In this document: piece after piece, positions 34,229 through 43,484 of the stretch
How positions within the stretch are numbered: position 1 is the stretch's first letter
Layout: every line of letters starts with the position of its first letter
NCBI GenBank assembly: GCA_045661345.1
Contig: JAZRFM010000010.1
Span: forward strand, 124,001-188,000
Length of the DNA stretch: 64,000 bases
Source of the DNA: RUG12461 sp045661345
GTDB lineage: Bacteria; Bacillota; Clostridia; Lachnospirales; Lachnospiraceae
Direction of reading: 5' to 3'
Notes under the pieces: generated by a model
Seen by the model: only the letters and a program-made list of their open reading frames with translations
Told to the model about the DNA's origin: nothing
Databases searched by the model: none
Position numbers and translations under genes: made by a program

Positions 34229-35182
34229 ATGATGAAACATTTTTTGTTTAATACTGTTAAGTTATGCGGAGTGGTAGGAGCTGTTTTTTTGATATTGACG
34301 TTTGTGGACGTTACTTTTGTTGGAGGTCAGTATCAATACAGCTACAATGCATCGCTAATCGACAAAATGGACCGCTTGAAGAATACTAAGTCTCCAAAGA
34401 TCATTTTGGTTGGGAATTCCAATTTGGCATTTGGTATAGATTCGGAAATGTTAGAAGAAGCCACTGGAATGCCAGTGGTGAATATGGGTTATCTTGCCAG
34501 CTTAGGCAATGCATTTCATGAGGGGATGATCAGACAAAACGTTGGAGAAGGTGATTTGGTAGTTCTGGCGCATACTACTTACGCAGATGATGACAATATC
34601 TCTTCTGTTCCGGGCGCATGGATTACGTTGGATTGCCATAAAGAGTTGTTGGAAACTATGAGACCAAAGGATTGGATGACTATTCTCATAGGTTATCCTA
34701 ATTATTTAAGGAATGCTATACTACTCAAAATAACGGGAAGAGGAAATCAAGACACAGGTGACAGTTATTCCAGAACTGCTTTTAATTCCTATGGTGATGT
34801 TGTGAGAAGAGTAGAAAGCAGTCAGATGAATCCGGATGAGTATTTCTCAGAAGAAAAGGAAGTTTTGCCGGCAATAAATGAGACCTGCGTAAAACGTCTT
34901 AACGAATTGAACCGGTATGTGGAGTCATGCGGGGGGAAAATGGTAGTGGCATCTTACCCAATTGCATATGGGGAGTATACTTCCTTTACGGCTAAAGATG
35001 TTGAGCAATTCCAGGAGAAATTGGAATCAGAATTGGATTGTGATATAATATCTGAATACACAGATTATATGTATCCATATAGTCTTTTTTATGATCAAAT
35101 GTATCATCTTACAGAACAAGGGACAAAGGGGAGAACCCAACAGTTGATCTGTGATTTGATTGGATGGAAGCAGAAAGGATAA
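34229..35182 (+). CDS. SGNH-like acyltransferase partner of the MBOAT protein
   Basis: 317 residues from the ATG at 34229. A TTG 42 bases earlier would overlap the MBOAT gene and put 14 polar residues before the signal anchor. A membrane anchor (about 8-28) is followed by an extracytoplasmic domain. SGNH marks: IILVGNSNLAFGID (58-71, nucleophile S64) and the C-terminal D289-QMY-H293, a DxxH pair. It overlaps nothing and starts 4 bases after the MBOAT stop. Probably receives the acyl group from MBOAT and transfers it to the polysaccharide. Confidence 0.8.
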   Translation: MMKHFLFNTVKLCGVVGAVFLILTFVDVTFVGGQYQYSYNASLIDKMDRLKNTKSPKIILVGNSNLAFGIDSEMLEEATGMPVVNMGYLASLGNAFHEGMIRQNVGEGDLVVLAHTTYADDDNISSVPGAWITLDCHKELLETMRPKDWMTILIGYPNYLRNAILLKITGRGNQDTGDSYSRTAFNSYGDVVRRVESSQMNPDEYFSEEKEVLPAINETCVKRLNELNRYVESCGGKMVVASYPIAYGEYTSFTAKDVEQFQEKLESELDCDIISEYTDYMYPYSLFYDQMYHLTEQGTKGRTQQLICDLIGWKQKG

Positions 35183-35183
35183 A

Positions 35184-36110
35184 ATGGAACTCTCAGTAGT
35201 AATACCTGTCTATGGATGCAAGGCGGCTTTGCCGGAAATGTATCAAAGATTGTCGCAATCCTTGAGTAAGATATCAAATGAGTATGAGATTATTTTTGTA
35301 GATGATTGCTGTCCACAGGATTCGTGGTGCGTCATTAAGGAAATCTGCAAAACAGATAAGCATGTAGTCGGAATTCATTTCACTAGAAATTTCGGGCAGC
35401 ATCCCGCAATCAGAGCGGGCCTGGATAGAGCGTCCGGTGAATGGATTGTGATTATGGATTGTGATTTGCAGGACAGGCCGGAAGATATTTGTCTTCTTTA
35501 TGACAAGGCGCAGGAAGGTTACAGCGCGGTTATTAAGAAAAGAAGAAGCCGCCGTGAAACGCCGCTTACGATCTTTTTTTCGGTTTTCTTTTATAAGATT
35601 TTTAATTATTTTACGGATGGATCATATGATGGGGAGTTAAGCTCTTTCTGTATATTAAAAAAGGAGGTAGTAACGGAACTCAGAAAATTCAGAGAACAGA
35701 ACTGCGATTATATTATGTTGGTGAAGTGGCTTGGGTTTCGGACAGCCACGATTCAGTTGGATGATGAGGTGCGATATGAAGGAAAATCATCCTACTCTTT
35801 CTCCAAAAAATTCAAAATGGCATTCGAATTGATAACTGATCACTCAAATCGCCCCCTTCTTTTTTCCATAAAATGTGGTCTAGTGATATCAATCATATCC
35901 TTGGTATTCATTTTGTACTTAATAATTCGATGGATTGCTTTGCGGGATTTTAGTATGGGATGGCCGTCTCTGATTGCTTCTGTCTTTCTGATGGGGGGCT
36001 TTATTCTGTCAGCGATCGGTGTGGCAGGACTATATATAGGTAACATTTTTAATGAAGTGAAGGGTAGGCCGGCTTATGTTGTGCAGGAAATCATAAATGG
36101 GAGAGAATAA
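35184..36110 (+). CDS. GtrB-like polyprenyl-phosphate sugar synthase
   Basis: 308 residues from the ATG at 35184 with AAAGGA just upstream. A TTG at 35160 is possible but overlaps the previous gene. GT2 core: SVVIPVYGCK, FVDDCCPQDSW (38-48), TRNFGQHPAIRAGLD, MDCDLQDRPED. Two C-terminal spans and GVAGLYIGNIFNEVKGRP. DDCCPQ replaces the common DDGS, a variant seen in other anchored synthases. The following gene is WecE, so the sugar loaded on the lipid carrier could be an amino sugar. A possible user is the membrane protein at 38660. Confidence 0.88.
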   Translation: MELSVVIPVYGCKAALPEMYQRLSQSLSKISNEYEIIFVDDCCPQDSWCVIKEICKTDKHVVGIHFTRNFGQHPAIRAGLDRASGEWIVIMDCDLQDRPEDICLLYDKAQEGYSAVIKKRRSRRETPLTIFFSVFFYKIFNYFTDGSYDGELSSFCILKKEVVTELRKFREQNCDYIMLVKWLGFRTATIQLDDEVRYEGKSSYSFSKKFKMAFELITDHSNRPLLFSIKCGLVISIISLVFILYLIIRWIALRDFSMGWPSLIASVFLMGGFILSAIGVAGLYIGNIFNEVKGRPAYVVQEIINGRE

Positions 36111-36118
36111 GAAAATTG

Positions 36119-37276
36119 ATGGAACGTAATGTATCAAATGAAAAAAAAATGGTAGATTTCAATGTTCCGCCAGTTGTAGGAGATGAACTGAAATATATAA
36201 AGCAGGCAATTGAGGCACATAAAATTTGTGGGGATGGAGAATTTACCCATAAGTGTAGCCTGTGGCTTGAGGAAAAGTTTCGGGCACAGAAAGTGCTATT
36301 GACTACGAGCGGAACGGCTGCTTTGGATATGGCGCTATTATTGTGTGATTTACATCCTGGCGATGAGGTGATCTTGCCGTCTTACACTTTTTCCAGCACA
36401 GCGACAGCAGCGGTGATGGCAGGTGCAAGGCTGGTATTTGTTGATATCCGACCGGATACGATGAACATTGATGAAACAAAAATTGCAGGGGCGATCACAG
36501 ATCGAACCAAGGCGATTGTTGTTGTGCATTATGCTGGAATTTCCTGCGAGATGGACACGATTATGGATATTGCTAGTCAACACGAACTCTTTGTAATTGA
36601 AGATGCTGCACAGGGAGTTATGAGCACTTATAAAGGTCGCGCGCTTGGAACAATAGGAGATTTTGGATGTTACAGCTTTCATGAAACCAAGAATTATTCT
36701 ATGGGTGAGGGCGGGGCGCTTCTGATCAATCGTAATGAGTATAATGAGCGTGCAGAGATTTTGCGCGAAAAGGGAACCAATCGATCGCGTTTTTACCGTG
36801 GACAGGTGGATAAGTATACCTGGGTAGATATAGGAGACAGCTATTTACCATCTGAATTGAATGCGGCTTATCTGTGGGCACAGCTGCAAAAAGCGGATGA
36901 GATCAATGACGATCGTCGCAGACAATGGTATTATTATGACCATCAGTTAAGATCATACTTGAGCGAAACGAGTGTTGTTTTACCTCATGTTCCAAATGAA
37001 TGTAAACATAACGGACATATGTACTACCTTAAATGCAGAGATGCAAAAGAACGCTCTGAGTTTATGCAGTATCTCTGCGCCAAGGGCATCTATTCTGTTT
37101 TTCATTATGTTCCATTGCATTCTTCGCCAGCAGGTAAGCAATTTGGAAGATTTTCAGGTGCAGATGAGTATACTACTGTAGAAAGTGAACGGCTAGTTAG
37201 AATTCCACTATACTATAGATTGGATAAAAATGATCAGGAATATGTGGTCAAAGTGATAAAGAGTTTCTATCAATGA
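36119..37276 (+). CDS. wecE: dTDP-4-amino-4,6-dideoxygalactose transaminase
   Basis: 385 residues. The match to WecE/RffA is strong through most of the length: FNVPPVVGDELKYIKQAI, KICGDGEFTHKCSLWLEEKF, DVRPDTMNID-like VDIRPDTMNIDET (108-120), VIEDAAQGVMSTYKGRALG (159-177), CYSFHETKNYSMGEGGA with Schiff-base K191, and EKGTNRSRFYRGQVDKYTW. It uses glutamate and PLP to aminate TDP-4-keto-6-deoxyglucose to TDP-Fuc4N. ATG 36119 is preferred over TTG 36116. No RmlA/RmlB is in the window to supply the precursor. It overlaps the WbqC gene (ATGA). Confidence 0.92.
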   Translation: MERNVSNEKKMVDFNVPPVVGDELKYIKQAIEAHKICGDGEFTHKCSLWLEEKFRAQKVLLTTSGTAALDMALLLCDLHPGDEVILPSYTFSSTATAAVMAGARLVFVDIRPDTMNIDETKIAGAITDRTKAIVVVHYAGISCEMDTIMDIASQHELFVIEDAAQGVMSTYKGRALGTIGDFGCYSFHETKNYSMGEGGALLINRNEYNERAEILREKGTNRSRFYRGQVDKYTWVDIGDSYLPSELNAAYLWAQLQKADEINDDRRRQWYYYDHQLRSYLSETSVVLPHVPNECKHNGHMYYLKCRDAKERSEFMQYLCAKGIYSVFHYVPLHSSPAGKQFGRFSGADEYTTVESERLVRIPLYYRLDKNDQEYVVKVIKSFYQ

Positions 37277-37986
37277 GTGAGGATGAAATGAAAACAGTTG
37301 CAATTTTACAGTCTAACTACATTCCGTGGAAAGGCTATTTTGATATGATTTCTAAGGTGGATGAATTTATCTTATACGATGATATGCAGTATACTAAGAG
37401 AGATTGGCGTAATCGAAATAAGATAAAGACGCAGAATGGCACAATATGGCTGACTATTCCTGTTGAAAACAAGGGGAAGTATTATCAGAAGATAAATGAA
37501 ACTAAAGTAGCAGATCATAGTTGGATCGAAAAACATAAAAAATGTTTACAGTATAATTATGGAAAAGAGGATGGATTTCGAAGATATAAAGATCGTGTTT
37601 TTGATGTGTATGATAGATGTGAAAAGGAAGAATATTTAAGCAGGATTAATTATATGTTTATTAGCGAAGTGTGTGATATTCTTGGAATTGATACAAAGAT
37701 TACATGGAGTTCTGACTATAAATTAGCTGAAGGGAAAACAGAAAGATTAATTGAGATAGTGAAGGCCGCTGGCGGGGAACGTTATCTATCCGGACCGGCA
37801 GCGAAGAACTATATTAATGAAACATTGTTTGAACGGGCGAAAATTGAGCTGATGTGGATGGATTATAGTGGCTATCCAGAATACCCACAACTCGGAGAAG
37901 GATTTGAGCACGGTGTTTCTATACTAGACATGATCTTTCTTTTGGGAGAGGAAGTGCATTCCTATATTTGGAACAAGACAGAATAA
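37273..37986 (+). CDS. WbqC-family protein
   Basis: 237 residues. The family signature is at the start: VAILQSNYIPWKGYFDMI, LYDDMQYTKRDWRNRNKIK, then WLTIPVENKGKYYQKI, and KIELMWMDYSGYPEYPQL near the end. WbqC-like proteins occur in O-antigen and capsule loci, usually beside aminotransferases that make 4-amino sugars; their biochemical role is not settled, and modification of the amino group is one proposal. The position directly behind WecE with an ATGA overlap fits such a role. Confidence 0.88.
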   Translation: MSEDEMKTVAILQSNYIPWKGYFDMISKVDEFILYDDMQYTKRDWRNRNKIKTQNGTIWLTIPVENKGKYYQKINETKVADHSWIEKHKKCLQYNYGKEDGFRRYKDRVFDVYDRCEKEEYLSRINYMFISEVCDILGIDTKITWSSDYKLAEGKTERLIEIVKAAGGERYLSGPAAKNYINETLFERAKIELMWMDYSGYPEYPQLGEGFEHGVSILDMIFLLGEEVHSYIWNKTE

Positions 37987-38008
37987 ATAAGTAGAGTGGA
38001 GGATGCTA

Positions 38009-38635
38009 ATGGATACAAATTATAATGATATAGTGAAGTATTTTGATGAAAAAGTAGTAGCTTTTGGATCTGGGCCAAACGCTGTTGATTGGAATTCTAC
38101 TGAGGCTCAGGAAATACGGTTCTTTCAACTCTCTAAGGTTTTACCCAATGAGGGAAACGAGTTTTTTACGATATGTGATTTTGGATGTGGATTAGGGGCG
38201 CTTTCTGATTATCTTCAAAAAAAGTATACGACATTTCGGTATACAGGAGTTGATGTAAGCCAAAAGATGATTGGCGCTGCAAAAAAGCAACATAAATTCA
38301 AAGAAAACATAGGAGAGTTTGTTTGTGCCCACGAGGTAGAGGACGACTATGATTATATTGTAGAAAGCGGTATTTTTAACGCACGAAACGATGTTTCAAA
38401 TGAGCGCTGGCTAGAGTATATCATAAAAACGCTGAAGATGTTTCATGAACACTCAAGAAAGGGGTTTGCATTTAATTGCCTAACGAAGTATTCTGACGAA
38501 GAACGCATGAAAGAGTATTTATACTACGCAGATCCGTGTTATTTGTTTGACCATTGTAAAAGACATTATTCAAGAAATGTTGCTTTGCTGCACGATTATG
38601 ATATATATGATTTTACAATTCTGGTAAGAAAATAG
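38009..38635 (+). CDS. Class I SAM-dependent methyltransferase
   Basis: 208 residues from the ATG at 38009. The GGAGG at 37998-38002 is 6 bases from this ATG but directly abuts the ATG at 38003, so the second start is chosen. SAM loop ICDFGCGLGALSDY (55-68), strand 2 YTGVDVSQKMI, then an acidic EVEDDYDYIVESG motif IV. No membrane span. Could act on the sugar or on the amino group delivered by the WecE/WbqC pair. Genes here are AT-rich. Confidence 0.85.
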   Translation: MDTNYNDIVKYFDEKVVAFGSGPNAVDWNSTEAQEIRFFQLSKVLPNEGNEFFTICDFGCGLGALSDYLQKKYTTFRYTGVDVSQKMIGAAKKQHKFKENIGEFVCAHEVEDDYDYIVESGIFNARNDVSNERWLEYIIKTLKMFHEHSRKGFAFNCLTKYSDEERMKEYLYYADPCYLFDHCKRHYSRNVALLHDYDIYDFTILVRK

Positions 38636-38659
38636 TTTCAATCGGTAAGGATTAGTCTT

Positions 38660-40177
38660 GTGGATGATTATAATCGAAAATCGCGAAAATGGATAATTGT
38701 TGTTAGTATATTTATATTGGCGTTTCTCTGCATAGGATTATGCATAGAGGCTCTTTATTCGTTGCCAGACGGCGATGATTTTAAATTTTTCTATATGATG
38801 AAACAAGGAATTGAAACAGGGAAATCTGCTTTTTTTTCGGCATTAGATGTTTCAATTGAGCTCTATCAAAACTGGTCTGGGGATTATCTCTCAACTTTTT
38901 TACTTGCTTTTTTTGATCCATTCCGAAGAAATGGATTATTTGGCGTTTCATTTATGTGTTTTTTAGGGACGGTTTTTTTCGTTGGATCGTTGGAATTCTT
39001 TTGGATTACACTTGGTAAGAAGGTTGGGAAATTTCAAGACAAAGCCCTTCCGGTTTTCCTTCTGATTATCACAGGGGGATGGTTGGATTCATGTACGCCA
39101 AAGGAAAACTTTTATTGGTATACATGTGTTTATTCATATACTCTGGGACTGGGTATTGTAATATTGGAAATAGCTTTTTTGTTAAGAAATGAGAATGGCA
39201 AAAAGACTTCTGGATGGTTAGAGATTGTCTGGTCTGTTATTGCTTTTTTTGGTGGAGTCCTTTCTGCCGGTTTGAGTATTCCGACGTTGGCGATTTCAGT
39301 GGGTTTTTTTCTCTATTTTTTTTGCTTTGAGTGTCAAAGGAACTGGAAAGTGATTTTATCGTGGGGGGCAGGCATATTCGTTTCAGCGATAATTGTCTTG
39401 TCGGCTCCCGGAAACCATGTGAGAAACGCATATGGAATGGTGGAGGAAATGCCATTAGTCCAGCAATTTCCGGAGGCCATATGGAATAGTACAAAATGTT
39501 TAGCACGTATTGGTGTGAAACAGATACTTGCCTCACCGTTCTTTTGGATCATGATAGTATTTCTTATTTGCGCTAGAGTATTTTGGAGCAAAGATTGGAA
39601 AAGGCCTTCGTTAAGTACGCTGCTGAAAAAGATCATATTTGGATGTATGCTTATCTATTCGGGAGTGCTACCTGTGTGCTTTGGTTATCATACAAGCTTC
39701 CTTTCTCCGAGAACAGAGAGTATGGCGGTGGCGATAATTTGGATTGTTATTTTTGATTGGATTATAACAGGCTTACGTTTTCTGCCAATAGGCGAATCGC
39801 TTAAAATTAGTAAGTATGTATCCACTGGTGTACTTATAATAGCAGGGGCAATGGCACTACTGTGTTTAGTGGCAACAAATAACGCGGGGCGGTTGGCGTA
39901 TCAGGAACTGATAAGTGGAAAGCCTCAGCTTCAGTGGGATAATTGGAACCATTTATACCAGTCGGTAGAGACATCTACGGATCCTATCGTTACAGTGTCG
40001 TTTGACAATGATTATATTACGGATCTAATGGTTCGTCATGATGAAGTGCTGCATGATGGCGAATGGGAGATATCATACGGTTATATGGACTACTGTGGAA
40101 AAGACCAGGTTGTTGTGAATTGGTATGGCGATGATATGGTCCATACTTTGAATGGATTCAAACGAAAAAGTGAATAA
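38660..40177 (+). CDS. DUF6056-like many-pass membrane protein, putative GT-C
   Basis: 505 residues from a GTG start. About eleven spans. The first extracytoplasmic loop has SLPDGDDFKFF (an acidic pair where GT-C enzymes keep their catalytic aspartate) and YQNWSGDYLS. A later loop has VLSAPGNHVRNAYG, the recurring APGNxxR motif of the DUF6056 group. A soluble tail of 90 residues follows. It lies within the group containing a GtrB-like synthase (35184) and a WecE gene. Transfer of a lipid-linked sugar is inferred, not shown. Confidence 0.75.
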   Translation: MDDYNRKSRKWIIVVSIFILAFLCIGLCIEALYSLPDGDDFKFFYMMKQGIETGKSAFFSALDVSIELYQNWSGDYLSTFLLAFFDPFRRNGLFGVSFMCFLGTVFFVGSLEFFWITLGKKVGKFQDKALPVFLLIITGGWLDSCTPKENFYWYTCVYSYTLGLGIVILEIAFLLRNENGKKTSGWLEIVWSVIAFFGGVLSAGLSIPTLAISVGFFLYFFCFECQRNWKVILSWGAGIFVSAIIVLSAPGNHVRNAYGMVEEMPLVQQFPEAIWNSTKCLARIGVKQILASPFFWIMIVFLICARVFWSKDWKRPSLSTLLKKIIFGCMLIYSGVLPVCFGYHTSFLSPRTESMAVAIIWIVIFDWIITGLRFLPIGESLKISKYVSTGVLIIAGAMALLCLVATNNAGRLAYQELISGKPQLQWDNWNHLYQSVETSTDPIVTVSFDNDYITDLMVRHDEVLHDGEWEISYGYMDYCGKDQVVVNWYGDDMVHTLNGFKRKSE

Positions 40178-40243
40178 AAACAAAGAGTTTAAAGTAGTAA
40201 GCTATGCTACAAATAGGGATCGTTATATTGAAGTGAGTACTGC

Positions 40244-41647
40244 ATGAAAAATGTTATTTTTTTTGTGCCCCATGAGGATGATGAGTTATTTGTGGGTGGC
40301 GCAATGATTGTGAACCTTGTAAGATCCGACGACTATGAGGTTTATGTTTTTATAGCTACAAATGGCGACAAGAATCCTTGCGAGAGCAAATATAGAATAG
40401 CGGAATCGATTGATGCGCTCGCAACGCTGGGAGTTAAGCCTGATAATATCTATTTTGGGGGTTACGGTGATCAGTGGAAGGGAAAACATATTTATCATGC
40501 GACTGATGAAATAGTCGAGTCGGCTGCGGGATATCGAGAGACTTATTTGGATCATGACCGTTATGCGGAATGGCATTTTCTGAGAACGGGAGAGCATGGG
40601 AAATACTTAAGAGAGACATACTATGAAGATATAGTTGCATTTATCATGCACATTGAGCCATATGCTGTTTTTTGTGTGGATATGGATGCGCATCCGGATC
40701 ATAAGGCATTGTCACTTTTTGTGGATGAGGCAATCAGAGAAACATTGCGCTCTGAAAAAAGAATGCCGCAGTACTACTTGAAAAAATATGCGTACGGCGG
40801 GATGCTCGAAGGTGTCGGGGATGGTTTTCGGTATCCGACGATGGAAACAGTACAGGATAGTCACACAGCTGATAATCCTTATCTTGTGTGGAATGACAGA
40901 ATCCGGTATGCTGTCCCGAAAGAATGTGATACCATAAGAATCAGAGATAATATTCTCTATAAAGCAGCGCGAAGGTATAAAAGTCAGGGCATATGGTGTA
41001 ACGCTGATAAGTTCATTAATTCCGACATGGTTTACTGGCAACGGAATACGAATGATCAGGCAATCAAAGCGGAGACTACGGCTTCATCAGGAGATGCGAA
41101 ATGGTTAAATGATTTCAAGTTGATGGATTACTCTGATATCAGGACAAATGCCGGAGTCAAGAAATGTTGCTGGAAACCAGTACGTGAAGATACTGATCGA
41201 TGGATACGGTTGCGATTTGACACTCCGATAGAAGTGAGAGTGATTGCCGTCTATTTTAATAATAAAGAATCAATACAGATAAATGATGCCGCTTGTCGTG
41301 TTTATGACAAAAAGAGTGGAGAGGTCGTACTGAAACAATTTACACAAAAAGTAGAGGAGTATGCGTGTGTTTATATAGGACTGGATGCGGTACACATGAC
41401 GGATGATATAGAGATACGTTTCCCGAATGTACAAGGTGAAATAGGAATCAGTGAAATCGAGGTCATGAACAGAATTCAGGAACCGCCGTTTGGAGAGTAT
41501 TTATATACAGAGGCAAAGATAATACCGATTAAAAGAAATAAACTAAGAAAAAAAATAGATGGAGTTTTCTTTAAAATACACAGATTTGTTTATAGATATA
41601 TGATAGATATATTTCGTTCTCGAAGATGGATATCTAAGAGTGTCTAA
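40244..41647 (+). CDS. PIG-L/LmbE-type N-deacetylase with C-terminal sugar-binding-like domain
   Basis: 467 residues. The zinc site is complete: PHEDDE at 9-14 and HPDH at 150-153, as in GlcNAc-PI and mycothiol-precursor deacetylases. Residues 1-260 form this domain. After it, about 285-420 (KKCCWKPVREDTDRWIRLRF, VIAVYFNN, VRVYD-type strands, DIEIRFPNVQGEIGISEIEV) resembles a discoidin/F5-8 type C module. There is no signal peptide, so it acts inside the cell, probably freeing an amino group on a sugar intermediate. It directly precedes the acyl-carrier cassette that could re-acylate that amine. Confidence 0.85.
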   Translation: MKNVIFFVPHEDDELFVGGAMIVNLVRSDDYEVYVFIATNGDKNPCESKYRIAESIDALATLGVKPDNIYFGGYGDQWKGKHIYHATDEIVESAAGYRETYLDHDRYAEWHFLRTGEHGKYLRETYYEDIVAFIMHIEPYAVFCVDMDAHPDHKALSLFVDEAIRETLRSEKRMPQYYLKKYAYGGMLEGVGDGFRYPTMETVQDSHTADNPYLVWNDRIRYAVPKECDTIRIRDNILYKAARRYKSQGIWCNADKFINSDMVYWQRNTNDQAIKAETTASSGDAKWLNDFKLMDYSDIRTNAGVKKCCWKPVREDTDRWIRLRFDTPIEVRVIAVYFNNKESIQINDAACRVYDKKSGEVVLKQFTQKVEEYACVYIGLDAVHMTDDIEIRFPNVQGEIGISEIEVMNRIQEPPFGEYLYTEAKIIPIKRNKLRKKIDGVFFKIHRFVYRYMIDIFRSRRWISKSV

Positions 41648-41717
41648 AAAAAGAGGGGGGGTGGATCAACGTTATTTGATATCCGGTAAAGTATAGTCAA
41701 TAGGTTGGAGGAATGCA

Positions 41718-41984
41718 ATGAGCAATAAAGAGGATTTACAAATTGATGCAATAAGAAAGATCGTCTGTGAAATAATAAATGATGACACTGCCATTATTGA
41801 GTATACAACAGATTTAATAGAGGCAGAGTTGATTGACTCCATGGACATTATCATGTTGATTACACAGTTGGAAGAAACGTTTTCTATTGATCCGATAGAT
41901 GTCGATGATATTGTACCGGAAAATTTTTCTTCTATTCAGGCTATTTATGATTTTTTGACGAGGCAGGAATCATGCATAGGGTAA
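41718..41984 (+). CDS. Acyl/aminoacyl carrier protein (DltC-like)
   Basis: 88 residues, acidic, four-helix carrier. The phosphopantetheine serine is S41 in ELIDSMDIIMLI, followed by LEETFSIDPIDVDDIVPENF and the final helix. GGAGG lies 5-6 bases upstream of the ATG. It overlaps the adenylation-enzyme gene by 13 bases, so the two are partners in the way DltC and DltA are. It needs a phosphopantetheinyl transferase from elsewhere. Confidence 0.92.
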   Translation: MSNKEDLQIDAIRKIVCEIINDDTAIIEYTTDLIEAELIDSMDIIMLITQLEETFSIDPIDVDDIVPENFSSIQAIYDFLTRQESCIG

Positions 41985-43483
41985 CAGATTATTTGGATGT
42001 GTTGGCGCAGAAAATGCCAGACCGGGTGGCATATTCTGATGAAAAGAGAAGAATTACATTCCGACAATTAAAAACGGAGGCGTATGATATAGCCTATGCG
42101 CTTATTAAAAGACATTTATTTAAGAAGCCCATAGTTATTTATATGGACAAAAGAGTAGAATGCATTACTGCTATGATGGGGATAGCGTATAGCGGGAATT
42201 TTTATACTCCGATAGACACGAAAATGCCTGAAACAAGGGTAAAACTAATTACAGATATTCTGTCGCCGGAGATTATCGTAACTGACTTGCAGTCCTATGA
42301 TAAAGCTTCAGCGATATCGAATGGAATTCCGATTATCGTGTATGAGAATTTAATCGGAAAACTTGAGGGAAATGATATACAAAGAATTGAAGAAACGAAG
42401 AGAAAGGTGATTGACACAGATACAGTATATGTGTTGTTTACATCTGGATCGACGGGGGTGCCAAAGGGGGTTATCATTTCCCATAAAGCAGTAATGAATT
42501 ATACGGAATGGGTGTGTGCTCAATTTGGAATTGATGAAGATACGGTGCTTGGCAACGAAGCGCCGCTTTACTTTGATTTGTCTATTCAGGATATCTATGC
42601 ACCTATCAAGACGGGGTGTGAGACAGTTTTGATTGATAAGAGCAAATTCGCTTTTCCTGCAGTGCTGATGAAGCATTTGTGTGAAACAAAAGTGAATACG
42701 ATTTTTTGGGTGCCTTCTGCCTTATGCGCAGTGGCCAATCTCCGGGGACTTGCGAGCAAGTACGCACCTGACTTAAAAAAAGTTCTCTTCTGTGGTGAGG
42801 TTATGCCAAATAAGCAATTGAATATGTGGAGACGTAAGTATCCTGATACTATGTTTGTAAACCTGTATGGTCCGACAGAGGCATGTGATGCGTGTGCTTA
42901 TTATTTGGTTGACAGATCATTCCGGGATGACGAGTCTTTGCCGATAGGATTCCCTGCAGAAAACACAGATATTTTTCTTTTGGATGAAAAGGATCAACTT
43001 ATCAAAGGGCAAGACATAACCGGGGAAATCTGTATCAGAGGAATTGCTTTGTCGGATGGCTATTATCATAATCCGGAGAAGACAAGAGAAAGCTTTGTAC
43101 AGAATCCATTGAATAAAGCATATGATGAGATGGTCTATCGCACAGGCGATTTGGCATATTATAATGATCGACACGAGTTAGTGTTTGTGTCAAGAAAAGA
43201 TTATCAGATCAAACATATGGGACATAGAATTGAGTTGGGAGAAATAGAAGCCGCAGCTGTAGCTGTCGATGAAGTTGCGGAGGCTTGTTGTTTCTATCAC
43301 GATATGAAAAAGGTGATTGTGTTGTTTTACTCCGGAGAAATAAGTGAGGCAAATGTAAAAACCCAACTAGGGAACCGATTGCCACATTACATGATACCGA
43401 ATGAATATATACATCTAAAGGTACTTCCTCATAATATGAATGGAAAAGTAGACAGAGAAGACTTAAAGAAAAGGAGCATATAA
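41972..43483 (+). CDS. Amino-acid adenylation enzyme (DltA-like)
   Basis: 503 residues, a stand-alone adenylation domain. Core motifs: LFTSGSTGVPKGVIISHKA (155-173), YFDLSIQDIYAP (200-211) with D202 in the place that holds the substrate amino group in DltA and NRPS domains, NLYGPTEACD, YRTGDLAYY and the C-terminal lysine in NMNGKVDR. It should activate an amino acid as aminoacyl-AMP and load it on the carrier encoded just upstream. Similar size to DltA (about 500). D-alanine is one candidate, but the specificity pocket cannot be read reliably by eye. Confidence 0.9.
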   Translation: MHRVTDYLDVLAQKMPDRVAYSDEKRRITFRQLKTEAYDIAYALIKRHLFKKPIVIYMDKRVECITAMMGIAYSGNFYTPIDTKMPETRVKLITDILSPEIIVTDLQSYDKASAISNGIPIIVYENLIGKLEGNDIQRIEETKRKVIDTDTVYVLFTSGSTGVPKGVIISHKAVMNYTEWVCAQFGIDEDTVLGNEAPLYFDLSIQDIYAPIKTGCETVLIDKSKFAFPAVLMKHLCETKVNTIFWVPSALCAVANLRGLASKYAPDLKKVLFCGEVMPNKQLNMWRRKYPDTMFVNLYGPTEACDACAYYLVDRSFRDDESLPIGFPAENTDIFLLDEKDQLIKGQDITGEICIRGIALSDGYYHNPEKTRESFVQNPLNKAYDEMVYRTGDLAYYNDRHELVFVSRKDYQIKHMGHRIELGEIEAAAVAVDEVAEACCFYHDMKKVIVLFYSGEISEANVKTQLGNRLPHYMIPNEYIHLKVLPHNMNGKVDREDLKKRSI

Positions 43484-43484
43484 G

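Noticed and set aside
32794..35182. Calling the MBOAT and SGNH genes dltB and dltD
   Set aside because: The MBOAT sequence is nearer to AlgI-type acetyl carriers, and the SGNH protein is shorter than DltD and lacks its usual motif context; kept only as a hypothesis.
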